Shown: positions 15,815 through 24,374 of the stretch, piece by piece
Numbering within the stretch: the stretch's first letter is position 1
Layout of the letters: every line of letters begins with the position of its first letter
Source: Paenarthrobacter aurescens
GTDB taxonomy: Bacteria > Actinomycetota > Actinomycetes > Actinomycetales > Micrococcaceae
Direction: 5' to 3'
DNA: 64,000 nucleotides
Assembly: GCF_025421775.1 (NCBI RefSeq)
Contig: NZ_JAOEFX010000002.1
Coordinates: 248,001-312,000, forward strand
Notes under the pieces: generated by a model
What the model saw: the letters and a program-made list of their open reading frames with translations, nothing else
Database searches by the model: none
What the model was told of the DNA's origin: nothing
Made by a program: the position numbers and the translations under genes

Positions 15815-17138
15815 GGCCATCCCGCCGCGGCCGGGCCGGGCACCTGCCAGCGCCGGCCAGGCACCTGCCAGTGCGGGCCGGGCACCTGCCAGTGCCGGCC
15901 GGGCTACCGCGGGTCCCCGGCATATCGTCATGGACGAGCTCTCCGGCGGCGTGGTGGACAAACTCGATCCCGATTCCGCGGCGTTCATCAACGCCAGCGG
16001 CTTGGCCAAGGCTTCGCCCATGGGCATGGGCCTCTACCGGATTGAGCCCGTCGGCAAGGTCGGATCAGTACGGACAGCGACAGTGCAGCTGGAAGTCCGG
16101 CCCAAGGACCGCCTTGGCCTCAGCCGGCTCCTGTTCCTGCTCAGTTACGCCGGTGAACAAGGCTTCCGTGATCATTCAGTGGAGGCCGTGGAGCACCCTG
16201 ACCTGTGGAGTGCCCTGGCTGAATCCCTGGCGCAGTTGGCGGACCGTGCCCTCAGCCGCGGGGTCCTGCAGGGCTACCTGACCGTGGAAGAGTCGCTTCG
16301 TACCGTCAAGGGCCGGATCCGGATCTCGGATCAGATTTCGCGCCGCCCCGGAATGATGGTGCCCCTGGAGGTGTCCTACGACGAATTCACTGAGGACATT
16401 GCCGAGAACCGTATTCTCCGTGCCGCGTTGGACCGGATGGGCAAGGTCCCCGGGGTCCGGCCCGATGTCCTGAGCCGGTTGCGGCAGCTTAAGGGAAAGC
16501 TCGACGCCGTCACCCGGCTTCAGTCCGGGGCGCCGCTGCCGCCGTGGCGGGCCAACCGGATGAATCTCCGCTACCACGCCGTGCTGAGGCTGGCCGAGGT
16601 GATCCTGCGCAACGCATCCGCCGAGGCGGGCGAGGGCAAGCAACAAACGGCTTCGTTCGTGGTGGACATGGGCAAGGTGTTCGAGGAGTTCGTCGGGACC
16701 GCCTTGCGCGCTGCCATGAGCGCCCATCCGGGGGAGATGCGGCTCCAATACGGTGCGCTGCTCAATGAGGCCGTCCGGGACTCCGATCGCCTGACGGTCC
16801 GTCCCGATGCCGTGCACTTCCTGGGTGGCCGTCCCGTGGTGGTGTACGACTCCAAGTACAAAGCAGCGTCCGACGCCGGAGCCTCCTTGAGTGCCGATCA
16901 TTACCAGTTGCTGGCGTACTGCACGGCCCTCCGGGTTCCCACTGCCTGGCTGGTCTACGCGGGGCACGGTGAAATGAAGTTGCGGCGGATCCTCAACACG
17001 GACATCGACATCGTGGAGTATCCGCTGGACCTGTCGCTGCCGCCGTCGGACATCCTTGCAGCGGTAGCCGACCTCGCCGAGCAATCATGGGGCGAAGTAG
17101 TACGCCAGGCTGTGGCGGGCCGGTCGGCGCCGGACTAG
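15780..17138 (+). CDS. mcrC: McrC-like nuclease subunit of the McrBC system
   Basis: McrC family protein of up to 452 residues. Conserved material begins around HIVMDELSGG (residue 48 on). The middle carries FTEDIAENRILRAAL. The C-terminal PD-(D/E)XK nuclease core is visible as LTVRPDAVHFLGGRPVVVYD then SKYKAA. The start is uncertain: TTG 15780 overlaps mcrB by 35 bp, while ATG 15930 would trim into the conserved N terminus. Between the mcrB stop and the conserved region lies an in-frame 21-bp triplicate repeat rich in Ala and Pro, which makes the N terminus unusual. Confidence 0.85.
   Translation: MTSCWDVLQPAKAIPPRPGRAPASAGQAPASAGRAPASAGRATAGPRHIVMDELSGGVVDKLDPDSAAFINASGLAKASPMGMGLYRIEPVGKVGSVRTATVQLEVRPKDRLGLSRLLFLLSYAGEQGFRDHSVEAVEHPDLWSALAESLAQLADRALSRGVLQGYLTVEESLRTVKGRIRISDQISRRPGMMVPLEVSYDEFTEDIAENRILRAALDRMGKVPGVRPDVLSRLRQLKGKLDAVTRLQSGAPLPPWRANRMNLRYHAVLRLAEVILRNASAEAGEGKQQTASFVVDMGKVFEEFVGTALRAAMSAHPGEMRLQYGALLNEAVRDSDRLTVRPDAVHFLGGRPVVVYDSKYKAASDAGASLSADHYQLLAYCTALRVPTAWLVYAGHGEMKLRRILNTDIDIVEYPLDLSLPPSDILAAVADLAEQSWGEVVRQAVAGRSAPD
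15840..15902 (+). repeat. Three tandem 21-bp repeats at the mcrB/mcrC junction
   Basis: Units at 15840-15860, 15861-15881 and 15882-15902 differ at only a few bases. In the mcrC frame each encodes APASAGQ or APASAGR. Degenerate half-units flank them on both sides. Because 21 is a multiple of three, copy-number change would lengthen or shorten a flexible linker without breaking mcrC. Confidence 0.85.
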
Positions 17139-17173
17139 CCTAGGACGTAAACCGTTCACCAACAGGAGGCATC

Positions 17174-17413
17174 ATGGCCCGCAAGAAGACGTGGCGTGAC
17201 ATGAGCAAGGGTCAACGAATCTCAGTCCTGGTCAGCGGGGTGATGAACCTGGCATTGCTGGTGGCAGCGCAACGCAGCATCGCGAAGACCCCGGACTCAG
17301 ACATCAGGGGCAAGAAGGCAGTGTGGCGTGCCGTTTCCTTCATTAACTTCTTCGGCCCGGTCAGTTACTTCCTGTTCGGCCGCCGTCGGGATGCAGCAGG
17401 GTTGAACAGCTAA
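17174..17413 (+). CDS. Small PLDc_N-like membrane protein
   Basis: This 79-residue protein has a basic N terminus (MARKKTWRDMSKGQR), one hydrophobic segment (ISVLVSGVMNLALLVAA) and a second segment with FFGPVSYFLFGRRR. That last motif resembles the phospholipase D N-terminal membrane domain (PLDc_N). It has an excellent AGGAGG site 4 nt before the ATG. It follows mcrC by 35 bp and converges on the sensor kinase gene with 2 bp between stops. Function unknown. Confidence 0.75.
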   Translation: MARKKTWRDMSKGQRISVLVSGVMNLALLVAAQRSIAKTPDSDIRGKKAVWRAVSFINFFGPVSYFLFGRRRDAAGLNS

Positions 17414-17415
17414 GT

Positions 17416-19086
17416 TCAGGCGGGCATCTTCACCGTGAAGGTGGTGCCCCGGCCTGGTTCGCTCGTCAGCGTGATGGTGCCGCCGTGGGCTTCAACGATT
17501 GCCTTGCTGATGGGCAACCCCAGGCCCACTCCAGGAATCGTGCTGTTGCGGACACCGCCGGCACGGAAGAACTTCGTGAAGGCTTCTGCCTGTTCCTCTT
17601 CGTTCATGCCCATGCCAGTGTCGGTGACCCGGCAGAAAACGTAGTCCTCGTCCTCCCAAGCCGCTACTTCCACGTCACCGCCATCGGGGGAGTACTTGAT
17701 CGCATTGGAGACCAGGTTGTCCAGAACCTGGGCGATGCGGGAAGAGTCCACGTGCGCTTCCAAAGCGTCGGGGAGGTCCATGGAAAGTCGGATCCCGGCT
17801 TTTGCGGCGCGGGGTTCGGCGGAGGTGACACTGCCTCGAACCAACTCGGCCACGTCCACGGCATGCGGCTGGATGACGATCTGCCCCGAACGCACGGCCA
17901 AGAGGTCGGAGACGAGGGTGAGCAGACGCTCGGCGTTTCGCCGGACGATGTCCAGTTGCTTGCGGGACCTTGCATCAAGGGTGTCGGGATCGTCCAGGAT
18001 CAGTTCCACGTAGCCCAGGATGGACGTCAGCGGTGTGCGGAACTCGTGGGACACGTTGGCAACAAAGTCGTCCTTGGCGGCCAGCGCGTTCACCAGGTCC
18101 GTGACGTCGCTGAACACCACCACTGAGCCGGCGAACTTTCCGGCGTCGTCCACCATGGGGCGGGCGCTGGCGGTGAAGGCGCGCTGCTCCTGTCCTGCTC
18201 CGAGCCACACCAACTGGTCTGTGAACCGTTCGCCCAGGACGGCGCGGCGCACAGGGCGGCGGTCCGTGGGCAGGGGCGTGGTCCGGTCAGTATCAAACAC
18301 CAGCAGTTGGGATTCGTTGGGGTCTTCATTGTCAGAGGGAGTGGCCAGGATGTGGGTTTGGCGTTGGCGGCGGTTCATGAGGATGTCATGACCGTCCCCA
18401 TCAACGGCCACTACGCCCAGGGGCAGGGCCTCCATGACGGTATTCAGGAGCCGTTCCTGCGTGGTGCTGACATCCAGTGCATCCTTGAGGGCCTGGTCCT
18501 TTTGCTCCAACGCGCGTTGTTGGCGGACCATGCTCAACGTCAGAACGCTGACGGAGACTCCGATCCCGAGAATGAGGATGGGGAACAGCAGCGGTTTGGT
18601 GAGGTCCTGCTCAGTCAGGGTGCCCCGGACAAACAAGGGAATCCAGACGATACCCAATGGGCCGAGGAACGACAGGGCGATGGCCAACTTTGGATACAGC
18701 CCCGAAGCGCACAACCAGATGACCGGCAGGACCACCAAAACGCTGATGCCGGTCAGTGCCTCCTGCCCGCCCTCCCGTCCAAACCCAATCGACACCATGT
18801 CCAGGATGGGAATGCTGAGGAAACTGGCGAAGGGCAGCCGGTGCCACGGCACAATGACACACAGCGCCAAAAGGAATGCCTGGCTGAGCAAGAAGACCAG
18901 GAACATCGGATTTTGAAGTGTTGCCGGGAAAAACAGCCACACCAGGATGGCCGAAAGACAAACACATACCGACAACGGCAGTTGGCTCAGGACAACACGC
19001 ATCCGCAGGGTATGTTCGTGGAACGAGCGTTGAAAGACCAACAGTTTCTTCTTTTCACCAATATCCCAAGTGGAAGGGTGGGTCAT
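17416..19086 (-). CDS. Membrane sensor histidine kinase with PAS domain
   Basis: The 556-residue kinase has about five or six N-terminal transmembrane helices (residues 30-200) and a PAS-like sensor domain after TTQERLLNTVMEALPLGVVA. A HisKA box follows (NVSHEFRTPLTSILGY, phospho-acceptor His347), then a HATPase_c domain with the N box (LDNLVSNAIKYSPDGG), DTGMGM and GVGLGLPISKAIVEAHGG. It should autophosphorylate and pass phosphate to the divergently encoded OmpR-type regulator. The 99-bp gap between the two start codons probably holds both promoters. The signal sensed is unknown. Confidence 0.93.
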   Translation of the reverse strand: MTHPSTWDIGEKKKLLVFQRSFHEHTLRMRVVLSQLPLSVCVCLSAILVWLFFPATLQNPMFLVFLLSQAFLLALCVIVPWHRLPFASFLSIPILDMVSIGFGREGGQEALTGISVLVVLPVIWLCASGLYPKLAIALSFLGPLGIVWIPLFVRGTLTEQDLTKPLLFPILILGIGVSVSVLTLSMVRQQRALEQKDQALKDALDVSTTQERLLNTVMEALPLGVVAVDGDGHDILMNRRQRQTHILATPSDNEDPNESQLLVFDTDRTTPLPTDRRPVRRAVLGERFTDQLVWLGAGQEQRAFTASARPMVDDAGKFAGSVVVFSDVTDLVNALAAKDDFVANVSHEFRTPLTSILGYVELILDDPDTLDARSRKQLDIVRRNAERLLTLVSDLLAVRSGQIVIQPHAVDVAELVRGSVTSAEPRAAKAGIRLSMDLPDALEAHVDSSRIAQVLDNLVSNAIKYSPDGGDVEVAAWEDEDYVFCRVTDTGMGMNEEEQAEAFTKFFRAGGVRNSTIPGVGLGLPISKAIVEAHGGTITLTSEPGRGTTFTVKMPA

Positions 19087-19185
19087 GGCACATCCACCAC
19101 GGATGCAGAAGAAAGTCGGTTCATGAGATCAGCCTAACCATAATGGATATACTTCTGAGGTTATCGAAGGGGCTGAGGGGCAGCG

Positions 19186-19926
19186 ATGAGTGAAGTACGT
19201 GTGGGGCTGGTCATTGAAGATGACCAGGATATTCGGGAATTGGTACGTGTAGTTCTATCCCAGGCGGGGTTTGATGTGCACACAGCGTCCACCGGATCTG
19301 CGGGTGTGACGTCGGCCCGTGAGCTCAATCCGGATGTCATAACCCTGGACCTCGGCCTTCCTGACATCGACGGTTTTGAAGTTGCACGCCAGATCCGGAA
19401 ATCCTCCGACGCCTACATCATTATGTTAACGGCACGCGCGGAGGAACTTGACACCCTCATGGGGCTGGAGGCCGGCGGCGACGATTACTTGACCAAGCCG
19501 TTCCGTCCCCGCGAACTGCGCGCCCGTGTTGAGGCCATGATGCGAAGGCCCCGTGCGTCGTCGGACTCCAAGAGCGTCCCGGAGGCCGTGGACCCCGAGG
19601 TGAGCCACAACGGCCTGGCCGTTTCGGCAGGCTCCCGCACCGCGGTACTGAACGGTGCGGAGCTGAAGCTCACCCGGACCGAATTCGACCTCCTGCTTGC
19701 CCTGCTGGAAACCGGGCGGATTGTGCGGACCAAGGCAGACCTCGCCCGTCGCCTCCGCAACGAACCGTACGACGTCGGCAGTTACGTCAGCGACGCGGAC
19801 GAACGCGCCGTCGAGGTACATATGGGGAACCTGCGCAAGAAACTCGGCGACAGCATCCAGGCCCCCCGTTGGCTTGAGACGGTCCGCGGCGTCGGGTACC
19901 GGCTGGCTCCCGCGAACAACAATTAA
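19186..19926 (+). CDS. OmpR-family response regulator
   Basis: A 246-residue protein with a receiver domain (EDDQDIRELV, phospho-acceptor Asp55 in ITLDLGLPDIDGFE, Lys in DDYLTKPFRPREL) and a C-terminal winged-helix DNA-binding domain (LTRTEFDLLLALLETG, RKKLGDSIQAPRWLETVRG). The DNA-binding domain contains an insertion (RNEPYDVGSYVSDADERAVE) near its recognition helix. It pairs with the divergent histidine kinase. Its TAA stop overlaps the convergent ferredoxin stop within TTAA. A perfect hairpin for termination lies inside that ferredoxin gene. Confidence 0.93.
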   Translation: MSEVRVGLVIEDDQDIRELVRVVLSQAGFDVHTASTGSAGVTSARELNPDVITLDLGLPDIDGFEVARQIRKSSDAYIIMLTARAEELDTLMGLEAGGDDYLTKPFRPRELRARVEAMMRRPRASSDSKSVPEAVDPEVSHNGLAVSAGSRTAVLNGAELKLTRTEFDLLLALLETGRIVRTKADLARRLRNEPYDVGSYVSDADERAVEVHMGNLRKKLGDSIQAPRWLETVRGVGYRLAPANNN

Positions 19927-20243
19927 GCAACCCGCAACGGCTGGGCCGCGATCACCGGGTGATCGCGGCCCAGGTTGCCCAAACCGTCCGCGCCCTGCGG
20001 CGAGCCCAGTTCCTCGAAGAACTCCACGTTGGCCCTGACGTAGTCGGCCCATTCATCCGGGACGTCCTCCGCGTAGTAGATCGCCTCAACGGGGCACACA
20101 GGATCGCATGCCCCGCAGTCCACGCATTCAGACGGATGGATGTAGAGCGAGCGTTCGCCCTCGTAGATGCAGTCCACGGGGCATTCCTCGATGCACGCTT
20201 TGTCCTTGACATCAACGCAGGGCTGGGCGATCACGTAGCTCAT
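19923..20243 (-). CDS. fdxA: 7Fe ferredoxin FdxA
   Basis: The 106-residue ferredoxin has a [3Fe-4S]-type N-terminal cluster motif (CVDVKDKACIEECPVDCIYEG) followed by a [4Fe-4S] motif (CVDCGACDPVCPVEAI). It carries single electrons to oxidoreductases or P450s. It starts only 6 bp after the aldehyde dehydrogenase stop and so may be cotranscribed with the catabolic operon. The last 20 or so residues are encoded by DNA that also forms a 14-bp-stem hairpin, which may explain the unusual C-terminal tail. Confidence 0.94.
   Translation of the reverse strand: MSYVIAQPCVDVKDKACIEECPVDCIYEGERSLYIHPSECVDCGACDPVCPVEAIYYAEDVPDEWADYVRANVEFFEELGSPQGADGLGNLGRDHPVIAAQPLRVA
19942..19972. terminator. Perfect hairpin inside the 3' end of fdxA
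   Basis: TGGGCCGCGATCAC (19942-19955) pairs perfectly with GTGATCGCGGCCCA (19959-19972) around a 3-nt loop. It lies 16 bp beyond the response regulator stop, within the coding sequence of convergent fdxA. It could terminate the regulator transcript and, read from the other strand, sits before the fdxA stop. There is no T-tract, as is common in high-GC actinobacteria. Confidence 0.6.
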
Positions 20244-20249
20244 GGCGCG

Positions 20250-21728
20250 CTACACACCCGTGTAAACGGTCTTGCCCCACGTGTAAAAGTCCAGGGCGGA
20301 CCTGCCCTGTTCGCGGAACGTGTTGGTGGAGGAGTCCTTTACCCCGCCGAAGGGGACGTTCAGGTCCAGCCCAGCCGTCGGGCGGTTGACCTTGACCACG
20401 CCTGCCTGTGCGCGGGCAGCGAAGTCAGTGGCAAGGGCCAATGAGTCCGTGCAGATCCCGGCGGTCAGGCCGTATCGGGAATCATTGATGGCGGCGAGGC
20501 CGGCTTCGTAGTCGGGCACCTCAAGCACGGCCACCACTGGTCCGAAGATTTCCTCCGTCACGGCTGCGTCATCGAACGGCAGCCCGGTGAGGACCGCCGC
20601 CGGGAAGAACAGCGCGCCGGACGGGTCGCCGTCGTATGTTCCGTGGAGGAGCGTCGCACCGCGTTCGACGGCGGTACGCACCGCAGCTTGGTCCTGCTCG
20701 AACTGCTGCCGGCTCACCACGGCGCCCATCTTCGTGTCACCGTCGAGGCCGTCGCCGGTGGTGTACGCGGCGGCTTCATCGACCAAAGCTTCCAGGAACG
20801 CGGCGCGGATGCCCGGCGTAACGTACACGCGCGAGGTTGCCGTGCACGCTTGGCCCGTCAGGCCGAACGCACCTGCGGCCACCACTTGGGCAGCCTTGCG
20901 GGCATCGGCGTCGTCCAGGACCAGGACGCCGTTCTTGCCGCCCATTTCCAGCTGGACCCGGGCACGGCGGGCGTTCAGGATCTCCTGCAGTCCGAGGCCC
21001 ACATTGGTGGAGCCTGTGAACGACATGCCGGCGATCCGCGGATCCCTGGCCAGCGCGTCTCCCACTACACGGCCTTTGCCATGCACCACGTTGAATACGC
21101 CTGCGGGCAGTCCTGCGTCCTGCAGGGCACGGGCCAGGTGGGTTGCGGACAATGGTGTGAGCTCCGCCGGTTTCATGACCACGGTGTTGCCGCTGATCAG
21201 CGCCGGGGCGGTCTTCCATGCCGGGATGGCGATGGGGAAGTTCCATGGAGTGATGAGCCCAATGACGCCCAGCGGTTCGCGGCGTGTGGTGATGGTGGTG
21301 TCCGGCAGGCCGCTGGGCAGTACCTCGCCGGTGGCTGCCCAACCGAGCGAGCCGAAGAAACGAAGGACGTCCGAGGCACGTTTCACCTCGCCTTTGGCCT
21401 CGGCCAGCGTCTTGCCTTCTTCGCGGACCAAGTCCTCGGCGATGGCAGCCTGGCGTTCGATCAGCAGGTTCCCGGCAGCGATGAGGATGGCGCCGCGGGA
21501 CGGTGCGGGCAGGGCAGCCCAGCCCGGCTGGGCTGCTGCGGCTGCCGTGATGGCCGCGTCAACGTCCCGGGCTGTGCCGCTGGGCGAGAGCGCGGCGAGT
21601 TCGCCGGGCCTGGCCGGGTTCATCCGCTGGGTGTCGGCTTCGCCCAGCCACTGGCCGTTGATGAGGTGTTGGGCGGTGCTTGTTTCGGCGTCGTTGGTGG
21701 TGGCGGTTTCCAAGGCGGTGGACGTCAT
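20250..21728 (-). CDS. NAD(P)-dependent aldehyde dehydrogenase
   Basis: A 492-residue ALDH-superfamily enzyme with PWNFPIAIPAWKTAPAL, FTGSTNVG, the catalytic Glu in LEMGGKN and the catalytic Cys in GQACTATS. It oxidises an aldehyde to a carboxylate. Overall it resembles benzaldehyde, vanillin or semialdehyde dehydrogenases. ATG 21728 is preferred (AAAGGAAA just upstream); the longer frame to 21827 has no ribosome site. It is the second-to-last gene of the operon and may take the aldehyde released by the DHDPS-family lyase. The true substrate is not known. Confidence 0.88.
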   Translation of the reverse strand: MTSTALETATTNDAETSTAQHLINGQWLGEADTQRMNPARPGELAALSPSGTARDVDAAITAAAAAQPGWAALPAPSRGAILIAAGNLLIERQAAIAEDLVREEGKTLAEAKGEVKRASDVLRFFGSLGWAATGEVLPSGLPDTTITTRREPLGVIGLITPWNFPIAIPAWKTAPALISGNTVVMKPAELTPLSATHLARALQDAGLPAGVFNVVHGKGRVVGDALARDPRIAGMSFTGSTNVGLGLQEILNARRARVQLEMGGKNGVLVLDDADARKAAQVVAAGAFGLTGQACTATSRVYVTPGIRAAFLEALVDEAAAYTTGDGLDGDTKMGAVVSRQQFEQDQAAVRTAVERGATLLHGTYDGDPSGALFFPAAVLTGLPFDDAAVTEEIFGPVVAVLEVPDYEAGLAAINDSRYGLTAGICTDSLALATDFAARAQAGVVKVNRPTAGLDLNVPFGGVKDSSTNTFREQGRSALDFYTWGKTVYTGV

Positions 21729-21754
21729 GGCGTTTCCTTTGAAAGTAGTGGGGT

Positions 21755-22567
21755 TTAGAGGCTGCGGATCAGGCCGCCGTCGCACCTGAGTGCGACTCCG
21801 GTGATGTACGACGCCGGCGTGCTGCACAGGAAGGCGGCAGCCGCACCGAACTCGGCGGGTTCTCCATAGCGGCGGGCGGGGATGGTCTTGCGGGACTCGA
21901 GCTGGATGTCTTCCAGCGTGGTGCCGCGTCGTTTGGCGGCGGCTTGGTCAAGCTGCGTCACCCGATCCGTGGCGATCCTGCCGGGCAGCAGCAGATTCAC
22001 GGTGACCTCGTCCAGGGCAACTTCAGCGGCGAGTGTCTTGAGGTACCCGGCAAGTGCAGCGCGTCCGGTGTTGGACACTGCCAGATTGGGTAAGGGGGCC
22101 GATACGCCGCTGGACCCGATGGCCAGGATGCGGCCCCAACGCCGCTCACGCATTCCCGGGAGGACGTGGGTCACCAGTGCGTGGTGTGGCTTGACCAGCA
22201 GATCGAACGCCGCCGCGATGTCGTCGGAGGTCAGGGTGGCCGCGGCTCCGGGTTTGGGGCCGGGACCGTTCAGGACCAGGATGTCTATGGGCCCGAGGTC
22301 CGCGACGGTCTGTGCCACGGCTGATTCGATGCCCTCGGGGGTTGTCAGATCAGCCTCGATGGCCACGGCGTCGAAGCCGGTGGCACCGAGTGAACCGCTT
22401 CCGTACGCAGCCTGCAGTTCTTCGACGATCTCCTTGGCGCGGTCCCTGCGACGGCCTACGATCGCAACCCGGACGCCCTCAGCTGCGAGGGCACGGGCAA
22501 CGGCCAAACCCAGGCCGCCCGTGGAGGCAGCAACCAAGGCTGTCTTGCCGGCGATTCCGAGGTCCAT
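21755..22567 (-). CDS. Short-chain dehydrogenase with altered catalytic motif
   Basis: This 270-residue SDR has a cofactor motif (AASTGGLGLAVARAL) and NGPGPKPG in place of NNAG. The usual YxxxK is replaced: the aligned segment reads SNTGRAAL, giving Ser for Tyr and Arg for Lys. The upstream Ser (GSSGVSAP) remains. It may use another mechanism or be a binding protein; similar non-canonical SDRs exist in bacteria. The start codon overlaps the preceding gene's stop in TAATG, with GGGAG upstream, so translation is coupled. Part of the minus-strand catabolic operon. Confidence 0.82.
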   Translation of the reverse strand: MDLGIAGKTALVAASTGGLGLAVARALAAEGVRVAIVGRRRDRAKEIVEELQAAYGSGSLGATGFDAVAIEADLTTPEGIESAVAQTVADLGPIDILVLNGPGPKPGAAATLTSDDIAAAFDLLVKPHHALVTHVLPGMRERRWGRILAIGSSGVSAPLPNLAVSNTGRAALAGYLKTLAAEVALDEVTVNLLLPGRIATDRVTQLDQAAAKRRGTTLEDIQLESRKTIPARRYGEPAEFGAAAAFLCSTPASYITGVALRCDGGLIRSL

Positions 22568-23529
22568 TAGAAGCTCCCTGCAGTTGTCTTCACTGTTGTC
22601 GTCGCGGCTTCCAGCGCCGCGGCCGCTTCGCGGAGATGTGTCGCCATGCTGTTCCGAAGGTTCTCGGGGAAACCCGCTGCCGGTACCCGGACACCGGAGT
22701 CCTTGATGATTCCGCGCTCGCGCAGGCACTCCTTGCGGATGGCTAACGCCACCTTGGCCTGCTGCTCGAAATTGATGAGCGGCAGGTATGGCAGCAGCTC
22801 GCGATGGGCGGCCTCGTAGCCGTCCTGGTGCCATGCCCGGACACAGGCGATGAGTGCTTCGGGGTACGAGAAACCGGTCATGGCTCCTGCCGCGCCGGCC
22901 ATGAGTTCGTCCAGCAGTCCCTGCCCGCCCAGACCGCCAAAGACAGACACCTCGACGGCGGCACTCAGCTCCGCGATCGCCACGCTGGTGGGCGGTGCTT
23001 CGGCCTTGACAGCAATGACATAGTCGCAGGCCGAGACCACGGAGACCAGTGCCTTGGTGGGGATGCTGACGCCGCTGGCCAGCGGATAGTCCTGCAGGAC
23101 TACTTTTGCTCCCGTGGCGCGGTGGATGGCGTCCAGGTGGGCGATCACCGTTTGGGGCGTGGCGGAGTTGGCTTGCACCATGACCGCTGCGAGGCGGCTT
23201 CCGGCGACGTCCTGCGCGGCACGTACTTCCTCGATGGCGGGCCGGGTGGCCAAAGCGGTCACTCCCACAACCAGCGGAAGCGATGTGCATTCCACCACGG
23301 TTTCCAGTACCTGACCGCGTTCCCCGGCGGTCAGTGCAGCTGCCTCGCCAAAGACGCCCAACACTGTGAGCCCGGCAGCGCCGATCGCTTCATAGTGCTC
23401 CACGAGCTCTGACAGGCTGTCCGTGTCCACGTCCAGCGTGCTGCCCTGGAACGGTGTGGCAACAACGCCCCACACGCCTGCTGGCAAGGATTCACGGTTG
23501 GGGGATTCGCGCGCATCTGTTGGCTGCAT
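22567..23529 (-). CDS. DHDPS/N-acetylneuraminate-lyase-family protein
   Basis: A (beta/alpha)8 class I lyase or dehydratase of about 320 residues. The Schiff-base lysine is visible in VIAVKAEAPP, the DYP segment corresponds to the conserved Tyr region (LQDYPLASG), and GVFGEAAALTAGER replaces the usual GTTGE loop. The family cleaves or condenses pyruvate-type keto acids or dehydrates sugar acids. ATG 23529 is chosen because AAGGAG lies 7 nt upstream. ATG 23568, overlapping the previous stop in TAATG, is an alternative adding 13 residues. The position between hydratase and dehydrogenase genes suggests a C-C cleavage or deamination step in a longer pathway. Confidence 0.82.
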   Translation of the reverse strand: MQPTDARESPNRESLPAGVWGVVATPFQGSTLDVDTDSLSELVEHYEAIGAAGLTVLGVFGEAAALTAGERGQVLETVVECTSLPLVVGVTALATRPAIEEVRAAQDVAGSRLAAVMVQANSATPQTVIAHLDAIHRATGAKVVLQDYPLASGVSIPTKALVSVVSACDYVIAVKAEAPPTSVAIAELSAAVEVSVFGGLGGQGLLDELMAGAAGAMTGFSYPEALIACVRAWHQDGYEAAHRELLPYLPLINFEQQAKVALAIRKECLRERGIIKDSGVRVPAAGFPENLRNSMATHLREAAAALEAATTTVKTTAGSF

Positions 23530-23567
23530 CGGTATCTCCTTAGGTTCGTTTGAGGTGGTGGCTGGCA

Positions 23568-24374
23568 TTAGCGGCCAGGCCAGACCGGCGGGCGCTTCTC
23601 CTGGAAGGCCCGGACGCCTTCAGCAGAGTCTTCGCTGTCCAACGCCGCCATGAGGGCCGGCAGGCGAAGGCCGCGGGCCTCCTTGGCTGTGAGGTGGGTG
23701 GTCTGCGTGACCATCTGCTTCACGGCCCGGACCGAGGTGGGCGCGCAGGCAAGAATCTGGTCCACCCAACGCTGCACCGCGGCGTCGAGCTCTGCGGCCG
23801 GAACTACCTCGTTGACGAGTCCCATGGACTGCATTTCAGCGGCGTCGGCTTTTCGGCCGGTCAGCAGCATGCCCATGGCCTGCGTGTGCGGGATCCGCCG
23901 CACCAACTGGTGGATGCCGCCGTCGAGCGCCAACCGCCCAACACGTGGTTCGGTCAAGCCGAACTTGGCGGTATCGGCCGCCACCACGATGTCTGCGCCG
24001 AGCACCATCTCCATCCCGCCGCCCAGGGCGTAGCCGTTGACGCGGGCTATCACGGGGATATCGAGGGTGGTGCGCAGGCTCAGGCCACCGAAACCGTTGG
24101 GGTCCAGGCCGGCCCAGTATTCAAGGCCGGTCTTGTCCACGGCGGAGGCTGACATGTCCGCGCCCACCGAGAAGGCACGGGATCCGGCGCCCGTAATGAC
24201 CACGGCACGCACTGATGGATCGTTCTCCAGTTGGTCCCAGATCTCATTGAGTTGGGTGTGGGTGGCAGCGTCCACGGCGTTCAGGACATGCTGGCGGTCG
24301 ATGACCACCGTAGCCAGATGGTTCTCGATGGTGAGGGTGACGGTGTCAACGCGCTCTTGTACGGAAGCGGTCAT
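23568..24374 (-). CDS. Enoyl-CoA hydratase/isomerase family protein
   Basis: A 268-residue crotonase-fold protein with an oxyanion-hole region AFSVGADMSAS, the GYALGGGMEMVLGADIVVAA core and ALDGGIHQLVRRIP. The DGG segment is closer to carnitinyl-CoA-dehydratase-like members than to classical fatty-acid hydratases. It should act on a CoA thioester made by the CoA-transferase encoded upstream. Its ATG overlaps that gene's stop (ATGA). Confidence 0.88.
   Translation of the reverse strand: MTASVQERVDTVTLTIENHLATVVIDRQHVLNAVDAATHTQLNEIWDQLENDPSVRAVVITGAGSRAFSVGADMSASAVDKTGLEYWAGLDPNGFGGLSLRTTLDIPVIARVNGYALGGGMEMVLGADIVVAADTAKFGLTEPRVGRLALDGGIHQLVRRIPHTQAMGMLLTGRKADAAEMQSMGLVNEVVPAAELDAAVQRWVDQILACAPTSVRAVKQMVTQTTHLTAKEARGLRLPALMAALDSEDSAEGVRAFQEKRPPVWPGR

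Noticed and set aside
15840..15902. Tandem repeats considered as a CRISPR array
   Set aside because: Units are 21 bp, contiguous without spacers, in frame with mcrC, and no cas genes are near.
13409..16027. Open frame of 872 codons on the minus strand opposite mcrB and mcrC
   Set aside because: It mirrors the codon bias of the high-GC plus-strand genes, has no domain, and the plus strand carries clear McrB and McrC motifs.
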